DNA of 38,165 bases from an uncultured Prevotellaceae bacterium (GCA_947165505.1 CAMVAT010000031.1:1-38165), one strand, 5' to 3'; positions 1-7,767 are shown, numbered from the stretch's first letter. Notes: generated by a model from the sequence alone, not told the origin. Translations and numbers: made by a program.

Positions 1-131
1 TCCAACCCATCCCTAAATCCCTTCCCAATCCCTGGGAAGGGACTTAACCGCTCCTACCCGTCGCTCTTACATTAAGGTACCCTCGGACCATCAAAGGTCC
101 GGGGTGATTTTTGTGTTCGCTGCGCTCACCG
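1..131. repeat. Composite repeat, copy 1 (two adjoining modules)
   Basis: Two modules lie side by side. Bases 1-52 recur at 288-339, and bases 54-131 recur at 418-495, both apparently without mismatch. The first module holds a 10-bp stem (TCCCTTCCCA / TGGGAAGGGA, 18-42). The second holds a hairpin built on CGGACC / GGTCCG (about 78-104). Here the modules touch; in the second copy 78 bases separate them. No coding capacity is convincing. Function is unknown; the structure is that of a non-coding, hairpin-forming dispersed repeat. Confidence 0.85.
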
Positions 132-138
132 AGCTACA

Positions 139-158
139 GACAGGGCACGCCCTGTTCC
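139..158. repeat. Dispersed palindrome GGACAGGGCACGCCCTGTCC family, diverged copy
   Basis: GACAGGGCACGCCCTGTTCCTA followed by a GCGTGGCGAG-like tail matches the palindrome and right flank of the copy at 1455. One arm has a substitution. It belongs to the same family as the copies at 1455, 2458 and 30042. Confidence 0.7.
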
Positions 159-287
159 TACATGCGTGGCGAGATATTTTCCGTTCGGGAGGATTTGCAA
201 TCCCCCCGCAGAGAGTAAGTGGATTTGCAATCCACCACTAAAATAACTTTTATTTCATCTCCCACCCAACCCTCCCATGGGAGGGCT

Positions 288-495
288 TCCAACCCATCCC
301 TAAATCCCTTCCCAATCCCTGGGAAGGGACTTAACCGCTGCCTTCGGCGATTTTTTCTCGCCATGGCAAAGTCGAAACAAGTTTCACTTTGCTCATTTGG
401 CTTATCGAAAAAATTGTCTACCCGTCGCTCTTACATTAAGGTACCCTCGGACCATCAAAGGTCCGGGGTGATTTTTGTGTTCGCTGCGCTCACCG
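288..495. repeat. Composite repeat, copy 2 (modules split by 78 bases)
   Basis: 288-339 repeats 1-52 and 418-495 repeats 54-131. Between them (340-417) lies sequence absent from copy 1, so either copy 1 lost it or copy 2 gained it. A further palindrome, CCCTCCCATGGGAGGG (270-285), sits directly before this copy. The 98-codon open frame crossing this stretch is made of repeat sequence and is not called a gene. Confidence 0.85.
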
Positions 496-571
496 TGCAC
501 TATCTGCTTGTTTAGTGTACAGTGTTTAGTGTTCGTGGTATATCTCCTGCCCCACGCCCCTAAAGCTAACC

Positions 572-598
572 ACTCCCCTCCCTACAAGGGAGGGGAGT
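572..598. repeat. Dispersed palindrome ACTCCCCTCCCT-ACA-AGGGAGGGGAGT
   Basis: A perfect 12-bp stem with a three-base loop. Related copies lie at 33913-33935 (10-bp stem) and 31330-31352 (one arm decayed). The left flank GCTAACCACTCCC (565-577) recurs in inverted orientation at 1421-1433 beside a sister palindrome. It may act as an RNA hairpin or REP-like element; no gene ends here on either strand, so a simple terminator role is unlikely. Confidence 0.8.
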
Positions 599-652
599 AG
601 ATACTACGACAAATACGACAAATAAGTAATAGGATAAAAAAGGCGAAAAAAG

Positions 653-683
653 TTGCATAGTTGTACAACATTTATTATCTTTG
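653..683 (+). promoter_or_regulatory. Promoter of the toxin-antitoxin pair
   Basis: TTG at 653-655, a 20-base spacer, then TATCTTTG at 676-683 match the Bacteroidota -33/-7 promoter form (TTG and TAnnTTTG). The toxin start codon is at 748. Confidence 0.75.
660..669. promoter_or_regulatory. Putative antitoxin operator GTTGTACAAC
   Basis: A perfect 10-bp palindrome lying between the -33 and -7 elements of the toxin-antitoxin promoter. Position and symmetry suit autorepression by the HTH antitoxin at 1061-1360; this is inference from place and shape only. Confidence 0.5.
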
Positions 684-747
684 CAGCGTCGGAAGAAAAG
701 GCTGTGCATACTACAGCAAATAAGACAAATCACTTTTATAGTTATCA

Positions 748-1074
748 ATGAGGAAGATTGTTGCGTATAAGAGTTATTTCAGAGAGTTTATGAAAAAACT
801 TTCTGATGCAGAGCGAGGCAAAATCATGCGTGCGCTCCTGTTGTTTGAGACAGAAGACAAAATTCCTCGACATTACATCAGTTATGTGCGTGATGGGATA
901 TATGAATTTCGTGTGACATCAGGAAATAAAGAATTTCGTTTGTTTTTCATCTATGATGGAAATCAGATAGTCGTGTTGTTTAACTGTTACACAAAAAAAA
1001 CTCAAAAAGCGCCCAAGCATGAAATTGAAAAAGCAATAAAACTAAAGGAGGAGTATAAAAATGAAAGAAAATGA
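748..1074 (+). CDS. RelE/HigB-family toxin
   Basis: A 108-residue basic protein with the RelE/HigB (phage Gp49-like) pattern: an N-terminal helical part with LSDAERGKIMRALLL, then the strand-rich core YEFRVTSGNKEFRLFFIY and VVLFNCYTKKTQKAP, then a basic C-terminal helix. Known members are ribosome-dependent mRNA interferases that cleave translated mRNA. Toxin-first order and a 14-base overlap with a downstream XRE-type antitoxin gene are typical of higBA modules. It has its own promoter at 653-683. The gene is AT-rich compared with the polysaccharide locus beside it, and dispersed repeats flank it on both sides, which fits acquisition by transfer. The exact subfamily (HigB versus RelE) is not settled from sequence alone. 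Confidence 0.85.
   Translation: MRKIVAYKSYFREFMKKLSDAERGKIMRALLLFETEDKIPRHYISYVRDGIYEFRVTSGNKEFRLFFIYDGNQIVVLFNCYTKKTQKAPKHEIEKAIKLKEEYKNERK
1046..1054 (+). promoter_or_regulatory. Strong Shine-Dalgarno for the antitoxin
   Basis: AGGAGGAG lies 7-15 bases before the ATG at 1061, inside the toxin reading frame. Strong Shine-Dalgarno sites are uncommon in Bacteroidota genes and none is obvious before the toxin, so this would favour extra antitoxin synthesis and supports the chosen start. Confidence 0.65.
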
Positions 1075-1360
1075 ATTGATTTACGACGTCAGTGCCGAAT
1101 TGGAACGCGAATTCGGCCCTAAAGGTTCTGCCAGCAGAAAAGCCGCAGAAGATAAGGCTTGGGAAGAATATAATGCGCAGATATTGCTCGATGCGAGAAA
1201 AAATGCCGGCCTTACCCAACAAGAATTGGCAGAAAGAATCGGCGCAAACAAAGGATATATCTCGCGCCTTGAACGTGGGCTCACCATACCCACTGTTTCT
1301 ACATTGTATAGAATCGCTTCAGCCATGGGGCTTACTGTTGAGCTTCGCCCATTGGCTTAA
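1061..1360 (+). CDS. XRE-family HTH antitoxin (HigA-like)
   Basis: A 99-residue protein. The C-terminal half is an HTH_3/XRE domain (about residues 45-95): ILLDARKNAGLTQQELAERI, then GANKGYISRLERG with the recognition helix, then TIPTVSTLYRIASAMGL. The N-terminal half is acidic and helical and would be the part that binds and neutralises the toxin. It should also repress the operon, probably at the palindrome 660-669. The gene overlaps the toxin by 14 bases, so the two are translationally linked. HigA-type antitoxins are usually about this length. Confidence in the fold is high; the partner assignment rests on the overlap. Confidence 0.9.
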   Translation: MKENELIYDVSAELEREFGPKGSASRKAAEDKAWEEYNAQILLDARKNAGLTQQELAERIGANKGYISRLERGLTIPTVSTLYRIASAMGLTVELRPLA

Positions 1361-1371
1361 AAAGACCCGCC

Positions 1372-1530
1372 CCGACCCTCCCCGAGGGGAAAGCCCCCTC
1401 CCCGACCCTCCCCGAGGGGAGGGAGTGGTTAGCATGACGAAGGCGATGAATGGCGGACAGGGCACGCCCTGTCCCTACTTGCGTGGCGAAGTAATCTCCT
1501 GCCCCTTGCACCCTGCCCCCTGCCCCTGAA
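1372..1530. repeat. G/C-rich repeat cluster between antitoxin gene and HTCS
   Basis: This gap contains two tandem CCCCTCCCCGACCCTCCCCG-like units with the palindrome CCCTCCCC-GA-GGGGAGGG at 1406-1423, a GGGAGTGGTTAGC flank (inverse of 565-577), the dispersed palindrome GGACAGGGCACGCCCTGTCC at 1455-1474, and a C-rich CCCCTTGCACCCTGCCCC tail. The order palindrome, GCGTGGCGAAGTA-like spacer, C-rich tail is the same as in the in-frame copy at 2458-2575. No gene is seen. Confidence 0.8.
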
Positions 1531-1535
1531 CTATT

Positions 1536-1570
1536 CCCTTACCTCTTACCTCTCACCTCTTACCTCTTTA
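1536..1570. repeat. CTCTTAC/CTCTCAC heptamer-like array overlapping the HTCS stop codon
   Basis: Tandem TTACCTC / TTACCTCT / CACCTC units. On the minus strand they read AGAGGTAAGAGGTGAGAGGTAAG, so they encode the last residues (EVRGER) and the TAA stop of the hybrid regulator. Similar short runs follow the GH5 gene (about 5946-5972) and the end of folA (31982-31996). Confidence 0.75.
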
Positions 1571-4500
1571 TACTGCGAGGGTATGACACCGTACATCTCG
1601 CGGAAATACTTGCTGAAGTAACGGGGATTGTTGAAGCCCACCTTGTAGGCCACCTCGCTGACGCCGTATTTACCCTCGCGCAAGAGACGACCGGCATGAC
1701 GCATGCGGATGAGACGGATGAACTCGGACGGCGTGGAGCCCGTGAGCGAGAGCATGCGCTTGTAGAAATTCACGCGCGACATGTTCATCGCCTCGCTCAT
1801 GCGCTCCACCGTCAATTCGGTGTCGGCCAGATGCTCCTCGACATAGGCCGTGGCGCGCTGCACAAACTGCTCATCCACCGACGTGATCTTCTCCTCGGTG
1901 ATGACCGGCACGTACTTGACGGGCTGCGCCTGAACCACCTGTGCTTCACTGTCTTGCCCGGTCGGCTGGGCAGCTGCCGTCTGCATGGCCTCGACCGCCT
2001 CGGTCTTCCACTTCAATAGGTTGTCGATGCGCAGGTAGAGCAGGTCGATATTAAAGGGCTTGGTGATATAGTCGTCGGCCCCCTGTTCCATGCCCTCGAT
2101 CTTCTGTTCGTCGGTGAGGCGGGCGGTGAGCATGACAAAGGGGATATGCGAGAGCACTGGGTCAGCCTTCATCTGCCGGCACAACTGGATGCCGTCCATG
2201 CGCGGCATCATCACGTCGCTGAGCACCACGTCGGGCAACTCCTGCCGGGCGGTCTCAAGTGCCTCGACACCGTCGGAGGCTGTGACGACACGGTAGCGGT
2301 CGGACAGTATCTCGACCATGAACGACACGAAGTCTTCGGAGTCATCGACCACGAGGACGGTGAAGGTTGAAGGTTGAATTGGGAGGTTGGGAGCTGGGGA
2401 GGTTGGGAGTTTGGGAGTCTGGGAGTCTGGGAGTTTGGACGATGGTTCTCTGCTTGCGGACAGGGCACGCCCTGTCCCTACTTGAGGCGAAGTATTCTCC
2501 TGCACCTTGCACCCAGCCCCTTGCACCGCAGAGAGAGCCCCCTGTCCCTCGGGAAGCCCCGAAGAAACAGGAAGAGTGACGGTGAAGACGGAGCCGCCAC
2601 CCTCGTGGTCGGCTACGGCTACGGTCCCACCATGCAGTTCGGTGAAGACCTTGACCAGATGGAGCCCTACCCCACTGCCGCCTGTCTGTGCATGCGCGTT
2701 GTCGTGTATCTGGTAGAAACGGTCGAACACCAAGTGTTTGTCGGCATCAGAGATACCCTGTCCCGTATCCGCCACACTGATTTCCACTTTGTCGTCGAGG
2801 GGCCGCACCGCCACGGTGACCGTACCGCCCGCAGGCGTGAACTTATAGGCGTTGAAGAGCAGGTTGTACATGATTTTCCGCACTTTGTCGCCGTCGAAAG
2901 GCATGGTGAGCGACTTCACCTGCGGTTCGAAGGCGAGCGTCACCTTGCGGTCGCCCAACCACTTGAACGACTGGCATATATCTTCGATAAACGCCACGAT
3001 GTTGGCATTGGAGAGATGCAGCTGGGGCTGTTGCCGTTCCAGTTTGTTGAAATCGAGAATCTGGTTGACCATGGCCAGCAGCCGCTGCGCATTACGGTGC
3101 ATGAGTGTGAGCGCCGACTTCTTGGCCGTATCGCCCTCGTGCCGTATCATCGCATCGAGGGGCGAGATGATGAGGGTGAGCGGCGTGCGTAGCTCGTGAC
3201 TCACATTGGTGAAGAAATCGACCTTCATCTCTTCCATCTCCTTGCTCTGGCGAGCCTCAGCCTCCATGCGCTCCATGCGCCGGCGTGCCTGTTGCCGCCT
3301 GGTAACGAAACGATAGGCAAACCAGACGATGCCCAAAAAGGCCAGCGCATAGAGGATAAACGCCCAAGGGGTGAGGTAGAACGGCGGAGTGACGGTGATG
3401 GTGAGCGTGTGCACCTCGTCGGCGATGGTGCCATCGTGATAGACCAGCCTGACCTCGAGCCGGTAGGTGCCGGGCGACAGGTTGGTATAGGTGACCTGCG
3501 GCAGTCCCTCGGGTGTGAGCAGCCACCGCTCGTCGGCGAAGCCCCTCAGGCGGTACATGAATCGCGACTTCTCAGGCACGGTGGGTCTGTTGGTGGCCAG
3601 CAGGATGGTGAAGGCCTTGTCGGCATAGCTCAGGCGCAACTCGCGGCTCACATTGACCGCCTCGTCGAGGATCACGCGCCCGTCGTACTCCTCGCCCACG
3701 GCCAGAGGCCGGTCGAAGAGGAGCACGCCACTGAAGAGCACGCCCGCCTGCGGCGTGGTCTGTGTGAAAGCCCCGGCGGGCATGACACTGATGCCATCCT
3801 GTCCGCCGATGACCACGTCGCCCTTTGAGGTGACATGGATGGCACGGTAGTTGAACTGCCGGCTCTGCAGGCCGTCGAGCTCATCATAATAGGTGGAAAA
3901 CAGTTGCCAACGCCCTTTCTCGTCCTTGCTCACCTTCACATGAGCCACGGCATGGTTCCATACCACGATGACGCTGCCGTCGGCGCACTCGGCTACGCTG
4001 CACGCCACACTGCCCATATTGCCATGCAACTGCTCCACCGACTCCAGCTGTCCCGTCTTGGGGTCGTACATCACCGCGCCCGAAGCCGTGGCCAACCACA
4101 CCAGTTGCCGGGAATCGACAGTAATCTGGTTGACCATGGGCGAGAGCGCCGGCATCTCGCGGCTGTCGGTGAGCTGATTGGTGAGGGCATGCGTAGCGGG
4201 GTTGAGCACGGAATAGTAAGACCCGTGTCCGATAAAGACCTGGCCCCTGTCGTCGAGGTGCAGCGAAGAGATGAAATCGCTGGGCAGCGATGAGTTCTGC
4301 TGGTTGAGCGTGGTGAACTGTTTTGTCTGAGGGTTGAAGATTTGCACTCCGCTTCCGAGTGTACCGATAATGATAGAACCATCGGCCGTCTGTGCCAGTG
4401 CCCACACATTGTCGTTGGCCAATGCCCCCTCCTGCGCCCTGTAGGCCTGAAACTGACCTCCGGTGTAGTGTGCCATGCCCCCGTTGTAGGTGCCGAACCA

Positions 4501-5763
4501 CAGCGAACCGTCGCGTGCGGCCAGACTGCTCACCACGATGTCGGTGCCCAGATGCGTCTGCGTCTGGTTGTAGTGTCGGCTCTCGCCCGTGGCCGGGTCG
4601 AAACAGACGATGCCCCGGTCGTTGGTGCCGCACCACCAGCGTCCGTCACGGTCTTCGGCGATGGTACAGACGTCGCCGATGTCGTAGGTGCGGAATCGCG
4701 TCTGACTGTCGGTGCAAAAGGCCATGCCGTTTTTATAGGTGCCCAGCCACATCGAGCCATCGGGTTCGATGAAGAGGCTGTTGACGGTATTGTCGGGCAG
4801 CGAACTGGCATCGTGCTTGTCGTTGAGCCACTGCGTGAGTTGGCGGGTGTGCGGGTTGATGCGCAGCAGTCCGTCGTGGTCGGTGGCCACCCATACCGAC
4901 CCGTCGGGTGCCGATGCCACATCCTTCACCCAGATATGCGTCTCTTGGATGGAGAAGCCGCGCGACTGCAGGAACTCCGCCACCGACCCATGCCACTTCC
5001 GTGATGCGCCGTCGCACACCATCGTCAGGTTGTTGGCCCCTATCCAATATTGGTGATAGGCATCGATGAAGATGCTGTAGGCCTCGTGGTGCTGTGCCGG
5101 CGCATGCTCGGGGATATAACGGTCGGTGCGCAGGATGCGCTGCTGGCGGGCATCGATCTCGACGATGGTGCCGTCGTTGTAGATGAGCACGGCGCTGTTG
5201 CCGTCGGCTGCGATATCCGTCACATCGCCTAGCGGCAGCACGCCGGCACCGCCCTTCCCTTCGGGGAAATGGAGCAGCGTGCTGCCGTCGGCCGAACGGT
5301 AGTAGCACCCCGCGTCGTACGAGGTGAGCCACATATTCTTCTGACCGTCGATGCAAAGGCACTCCACGGCCCCGCTGATGCCCCTCTCTGAGAGCCACGG
5401 CGTGAGTTGACTGTCGAAGTGCTCGGTGCGGGTATCAAAGCGGCACCATCCGCGCGAAGTGTGCAGCCAGAGGTTGCCCTCGGCATCCTCTTGTATGTCA
5501 GACACATTATTATCGGGCAGGGCATCAGGCGCATTGGTGTGGTAATAGTTGGTGAACCGGAAGCCGTCGAAGCGGTCGAGGCCCGACACGGTGCCCAGCC
5601 AGAGAAAGCCGCGCGAGTCGCGGAAGACACAGTTGACCTGACTGCTCGATAGTCCGTCGCGCACGCCGAGATGGCGGAACACCACCGACTGTGCCACCGC
5701 CCGGCCGGCAAACAGGCACACGAACAGAGAAAGGAGTATATATAATCGTAAGGACTGTTTCAT
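1546..5763 (-). CDS. Hybrid two-component system regulator (HTCS) of the polysaccharide locus
   Basis: A 1405-residue one-protein sensor and regulator. Order: signal peptide (1-24); periplasmic two-component propeller repeats (about 27-690, many WLGT/W-G units); Y_Y_Y domain (about 704-784); membrane helix (about 797-820); HisKA with phosphate-accepting His856 in NVSHELRTPL; HATPase with N box near 966 and GGSGVGLHL near 1028; receiver with phospho-Asp1183 in LSDVMMPRMDG; AraC-type HTH (about 1310-1400). Known HTCS proteins bind oligosaccharides in the periplasm and activate the linked susCD operon. It lies just downstream of the GH5 gene but beyond a terminator, so it is probably transcribed separately. 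Odd features: an approximately 65-residue low-complexity insert between HATPase and receiver (about 1069-1132) built from a dispersed DNA repeat, and a C-terminus encoded by a heptamer array. Confidence 0.96.
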   Translation of the reverse strand: MKQSLRLYILLSLFVCLFAGRAVAQSVVFRHLGVRDGLSSSQVNCVFRDSRGFLWLGTVSGLDRFDGFRFTNYYHTNAPDALPDNNVSDIQEDAEGNLWLHTSRGWCRFDTRTEHFDSQLTPWLSERGISGAVECLCIDGQKNMWLTSYDAGCYYRSADGSTLLHFPEGKGGAGVLPLGDVTDIAADGNSAVLIYNDGTIVEIDARQQRILRTDRYIPEHAPAQHHEAYSIFIDAYHQYWIGANNLTMVCDGASRKWHGSVAEFLQSRGFSIQETHIWVKDVASAPDGSVWVATDHDGLLRINPHTRQLTQWLNDKHDASSLPDNTVNSLFIEPDGSMWLGTYKNGMAFCTDSQTRFRTYDIGDVCTIAEDRDGRWWCGTNDRGIVCFDPATGESRHYNQTQTHLGTDIVVSSLAARDGSLWFGTYNGGMAHYTGGQFQAYRAQEGALANDNVWALAQTADGSIIIGTLGSGVQIFNPQTKQFTTLNQQNSSLPSDFISSLHLDDRGQVFIGHGSYYSVLNPATHALTNQLTDSREMPALSPMVNQITVDSRQLVWLATASGAVMYDPKTGQLESVEQLHGNMGSVACSVAECADGSVIVVWNHAVAHVKVSKDEKGRWQLFSTYYDELDGLQSRQFNYRAIHVTSKGDVVIGGQDGISVMPAGAFTQTTPQAGVLFSGVLLFDRPLAVGEEYDGRVILDEAVNVSRELRLSYADKAFTILLATNRPTVPEKSRFMYRLRGFADERWLLTPEGLPQVTYTNLSPGTYRLEVRLVYHDGTIADEVHTLTITVTPPFYLTPWAFILYALAFLGIVWFAYRFVTRRQQARRRMERMEAEARQSKEMEEMKVDFFTNVSHELRTPLTLIISPLDAMIRHEGDTAKKSALTLMHRNAQRLLAMVNQILDFNKLERQQPQLHLSNANIVAFIEDICQSFKWLGDRKVTLAFEPQVKSLTMPFDGDKVRKIMYNLLFNAYKFTPAGGTVTVAVRPLDDKVEISVADTGQGISDADKHLVFDRFYQIHDNAHAQTGGSGVGLHLVKVFTELHGGTVAVADHEGGGSVFTVTLPVSSGLPEGQGALSAVQGAGCKVQENTSPQVGTGRALSASREPSSKLPDSQTPKLPTSPAPNLPIQPSTFTVLVVDDSEDFVSFMVEILSDRYRVVTASDGVEALETARQELPDVVLSDVMMPRMDGIQLCRQMKADPVLSHIPFVMLTARLTDEQKIEGMEQGADDYITKPFNIDLLYLRIDNLLKWKTEAVEAMQTAAAQPTGQDSEAQVVQAQPVKYVPVITEEKITSVDEQFVQRATAYVEEHLADTELTVERMSEAMNMSRVNFYKRMLSLTGSTPSEFIRLIRMRHAGRLLREGKYGVSEVAYKVGFNNPRYFSKYFREMYGVIPSQYKEVRGER
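2366..2557 (-). repeat. In-frame dispersed repeat insert within the HTCS gene
   Basis: This segment encodes the linker between HATPase and receiver. It contains a G-rich part (EGQGA), then 2458-2510, which matches 30009-30061 (reverse complement) at 51 of 53 positions, including the palindrome GGACAGGGCACGCCCTGTCC at 2458-2477, then GGGAGTTT/GGGAGTCT tandem units encoding KLPDSQTPKLP. The translated core QENTSPQVGTGRALSA is identical in the rRNA methyltransferase at 29063-30385. Nothing in the HTCS family requires this segment. Confidence 0.9.
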
Positions 5764-5870
5764 AATCGTGTGCGAAGATAAGCAATTCTGCTGAAAGAAA
5801 AAAACTTCAAAGGACTTTTTTGGGTGAGACGGGCGTTTGGGGTGGAGCGGAATGGGTGAGAGACGGCAGA

Positions 5871-5908
5871 AACAAAAAATCCCCCGAAATCTCGGGGGAT
5901 TTTTTGTT
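5871..5908 (-). terminator. Rho-independent terminator after the sus/GH5 operon
   Basis: A perfect stem with core ATCCCCCGA / TCGGGGGAT, four-base loop, and flanking A and T runs that extend the pairing to about 17 bp. The T-run on the minus strand follows the hairpin, so it would end the susC-to-GH5 transcript; the T-run on the plus strand makes it bidirectional in form. It separates the operon from the HTCS gene. Confidence 0.9.
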
Positions 5909-5978
5909 TGGGATGAGTGGGTGCAGCGGCGGAGCCGTTGCCTTTCTCTTACTTCTTACCCCTCACCTCTAAGGTAAG

Positions 5979-7745
5979 TCAGTAGGGCCACTGTGCGGCT
6001 GCCACGCCCTCGGTGATGCCGTCCATGGCGAAGGAGCAGAAGACGGAAGCGGCGGTGCGGTTGATGACGGTCATGATGCCCGCCTCACCATTCTGGTTGG
6101 CCACGTTCACGTCCCACACCATGGGCACCATGCCGCACTCCACGGCACGCTGGCACACCGTCTTGTGATAGAGGCGGATGCTGGCATCGTGCTTGTCTTG
6201 GTTGGCGCTGAGCTTACGCCAGTTGGCACCGTACTCGCCCAGGATGACGGGATAGCCCTTGTCGGCAAACTTCTTCTTCATCTTCTGGAACTGGCTGAGC
6301 ACGTAGCTCTCCTCCATCGAGGAAGCGTTGTGCGAGTCGCCATCGACATGGTTGTCGGCACCCCAGAACCAGATGGGTCTGTCGCCTTCCCACACGCCAG
6401 AGAACTGTGGCGGGTCGTAGAAGTGCACCTCGACCATCAGGTGTCCGGCACCTGCGGGATCGGTCAGTTTCGTAGCGTCGAACCAACTGTCGGTATTGTT
6501 GATGTTGGTCTGCGGTCCTTGCACCACGAGCGTGCGCATGGCGTTGTTGCCACCTGTGGCACGCACGGCGTCGATGAAGGCCTGCTCGTACTTGATCAGC
6601 GCGTTGGTCTTGCTCTGCGAGTCGCAGTTAGGCTCATTGAGTCCGGCAAAGAGCAGATGCTCGTCGTAGTCGCGGAAGGCAGCGGCGATCTGCGTCCACA
6701 ACTTGCGCAGTTTCTCGGCATTGGCATTGACAGAGGCGTCGCTGATATCATCGAACGAGCTCTCGAGCCATCCGCCGTCCCAGTGGTCGTTGAGCACCAC
6801 GTAGAGACCGTCGGTGATGCAGTAATCGACCACCTCTTTCACACGGTTCATCCACGCCTCGTCGATAGTCATCTCGTCAGCATTGGTGATGTGACCCATG
6901 ACCCACGCCGTGGGAATACGTACCGAACGGAAGCCCTGCGCCTTGACGAAGTCGATGACGGCCTGCGTGGTCTTGGTGCCCTGCCATGACGTCTCGGTAG
7001 AGATGCCGCTGTTCTTATAATTGTCGGCATTGTTGCCGCCCTCCATGGTGTTGCCGAGGTTCCATCCCGGGTACATCATCTTGGCGATGTCGCCTGCGGT
7101 GGCAGTGATCGAGCTGGCCTGTGCCGCCGCCTGTGTGACGGTGACCACCGCCTTCTCATTGTTGAGCGTGAAGGTGATGGTAGCGGTGCGCTCGCTGGTC
7201 ACGGGGTTGTAGGCCGCGGTGAAGGTATGCGTGCCGCTGTTCTTCGCCGTCTCGGTGAGCCACGAGGCATCGGTGCTGACGGTATAGTTGCCGTTGGAGG
7301 TCACATTGATGTCGAAGGTGCCGCCCTCGGCCGCCACGCTGACGGAAGCCTTATCGACCACCACGCGGTCGCCTGCCGTTTGCTGCACATTGACGGAGAC
7401 CGTCTGTCCGCCGGCATTGACGGTGATGTGAGCCGTGCGGTCGGTGAGTTCGGTGGTCATGGCCTCAGCCTTCACCACAACGGGTGTCACCTTGAGGTGG
7501 TTGGTGGTTGTGCCCACGTTGACGCCGCACCAAGCCTGGTCGCTGGCCACCGTGGGGGTTGACGTTGACTGCACATAGAATGTCTGTTCGCCTCCCTCTT
7601 TGGGGAAGATCATATTTTCGGTGGTCACCTTGAGGTTGCTGATGACGAAGTTGTCGTTGACCTCATCATCGTCGCCACAGGCGGCACACAACACGCTGCC
7701 GACCATCGAGAGGGTCATAAACAGCAAGAATTTTCTGATTTTCAT
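5979..7745 (-). CDS. Secreted BACON-GH5 endo-glycanase lipoprotein (GH5_4-like)
   Basis: 588 residues. A lipoprotein-type signal (Cys23 followed by GDDDEVNDN, the acidic tail typical of surface-exposed Bacteroidota lipoproteins) precedes two BACON-like beta-sandwich domains (about 35-125 and 128-208). The GH5 barrel (about 215-588) starts at MMYPGWNLGNTMEGG and carries the expected acid/base Glu371 in LNEPN and nucleophile Glu504 in ILGEYGA; VRIPTAW and NDHWDGGW are also family motifs. The pattern resembles subfamily 4, whose members are endo-acting on xyloglucan, mixed-linkage glucan or glucomannan; BACON plus GH5_4 is also the layout of the Bacteroides ovatus xyloglucanase. It is last in the operon, 22 bases after the preceding lipoprotein gene and before a strong terminator. 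Which beta-glucan or mannan it cuts cannot be told from sequence alone. Confidence 0.93.
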   Translation of the reverse strand: MKIRKFLLFMTLSMVGSVLCAACGDDDEVNDNFVISNLKVTTENMIFPKEGGEQTFYVQSTSTPTVASDQAWCGVNVGTTTNHLKVTPVVVKAEAMTTELTDRTAHITVNAGGQTVSVNVQQTAGDRVVVDKASVSVAAEGGTFDINVTSNGNYTVSTDASWLTETAKNSGTHTFTAAYNPVTSERTATITFTLNNEKAVVTVTQAAAQASSITATAGDIAKMMYPGWNLGNTMEGGNNADNYKNSGISTETSWQGTKTTQAVIDFVKAQGFRSVRIPTAWVMGHITNADEMTIDEAWMNRVKEVVDYCITDGLYVVLNDHWDGGWLESSFDDISDASVNANAEKLRKLWTQIAAAFRDYDEHLLFAGLNEPNCDSQSKTNALIKYEQAFIDAVRATGGNNAMRTLVVQGPQTNINNTDSWFDATKLTDPAGAGHLMVEVHFYDPPQFSGVWEGDRPIWFWGADNHVDGDSHNASSMEESYVLSQFQKMKKKFADKGYPVILGEYGANWRKLSANQDKHDASIRLYHKTVCQRAVECGMVPMVWDVNVANQNGEAGIMTVINRTAASVFCSFAMDGITEGVAAAQWPY

Positions 7746-7767
7746 TGTTTGCTTAGGAGTTTGGGAA

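Noticed and set aside
219..515. A 98-codon open frame on the plus strand
   Set aside because: It is composed of duplicated non-coding repeat modules and palindromes, without promoter or protein-like composition.
1372..1545. Possible CRISPR or tandem spacer array
   Set aside because: The repeats are palindromic, differ in spacing and lack regular spacers; no cas gene is present anywhere in the window.
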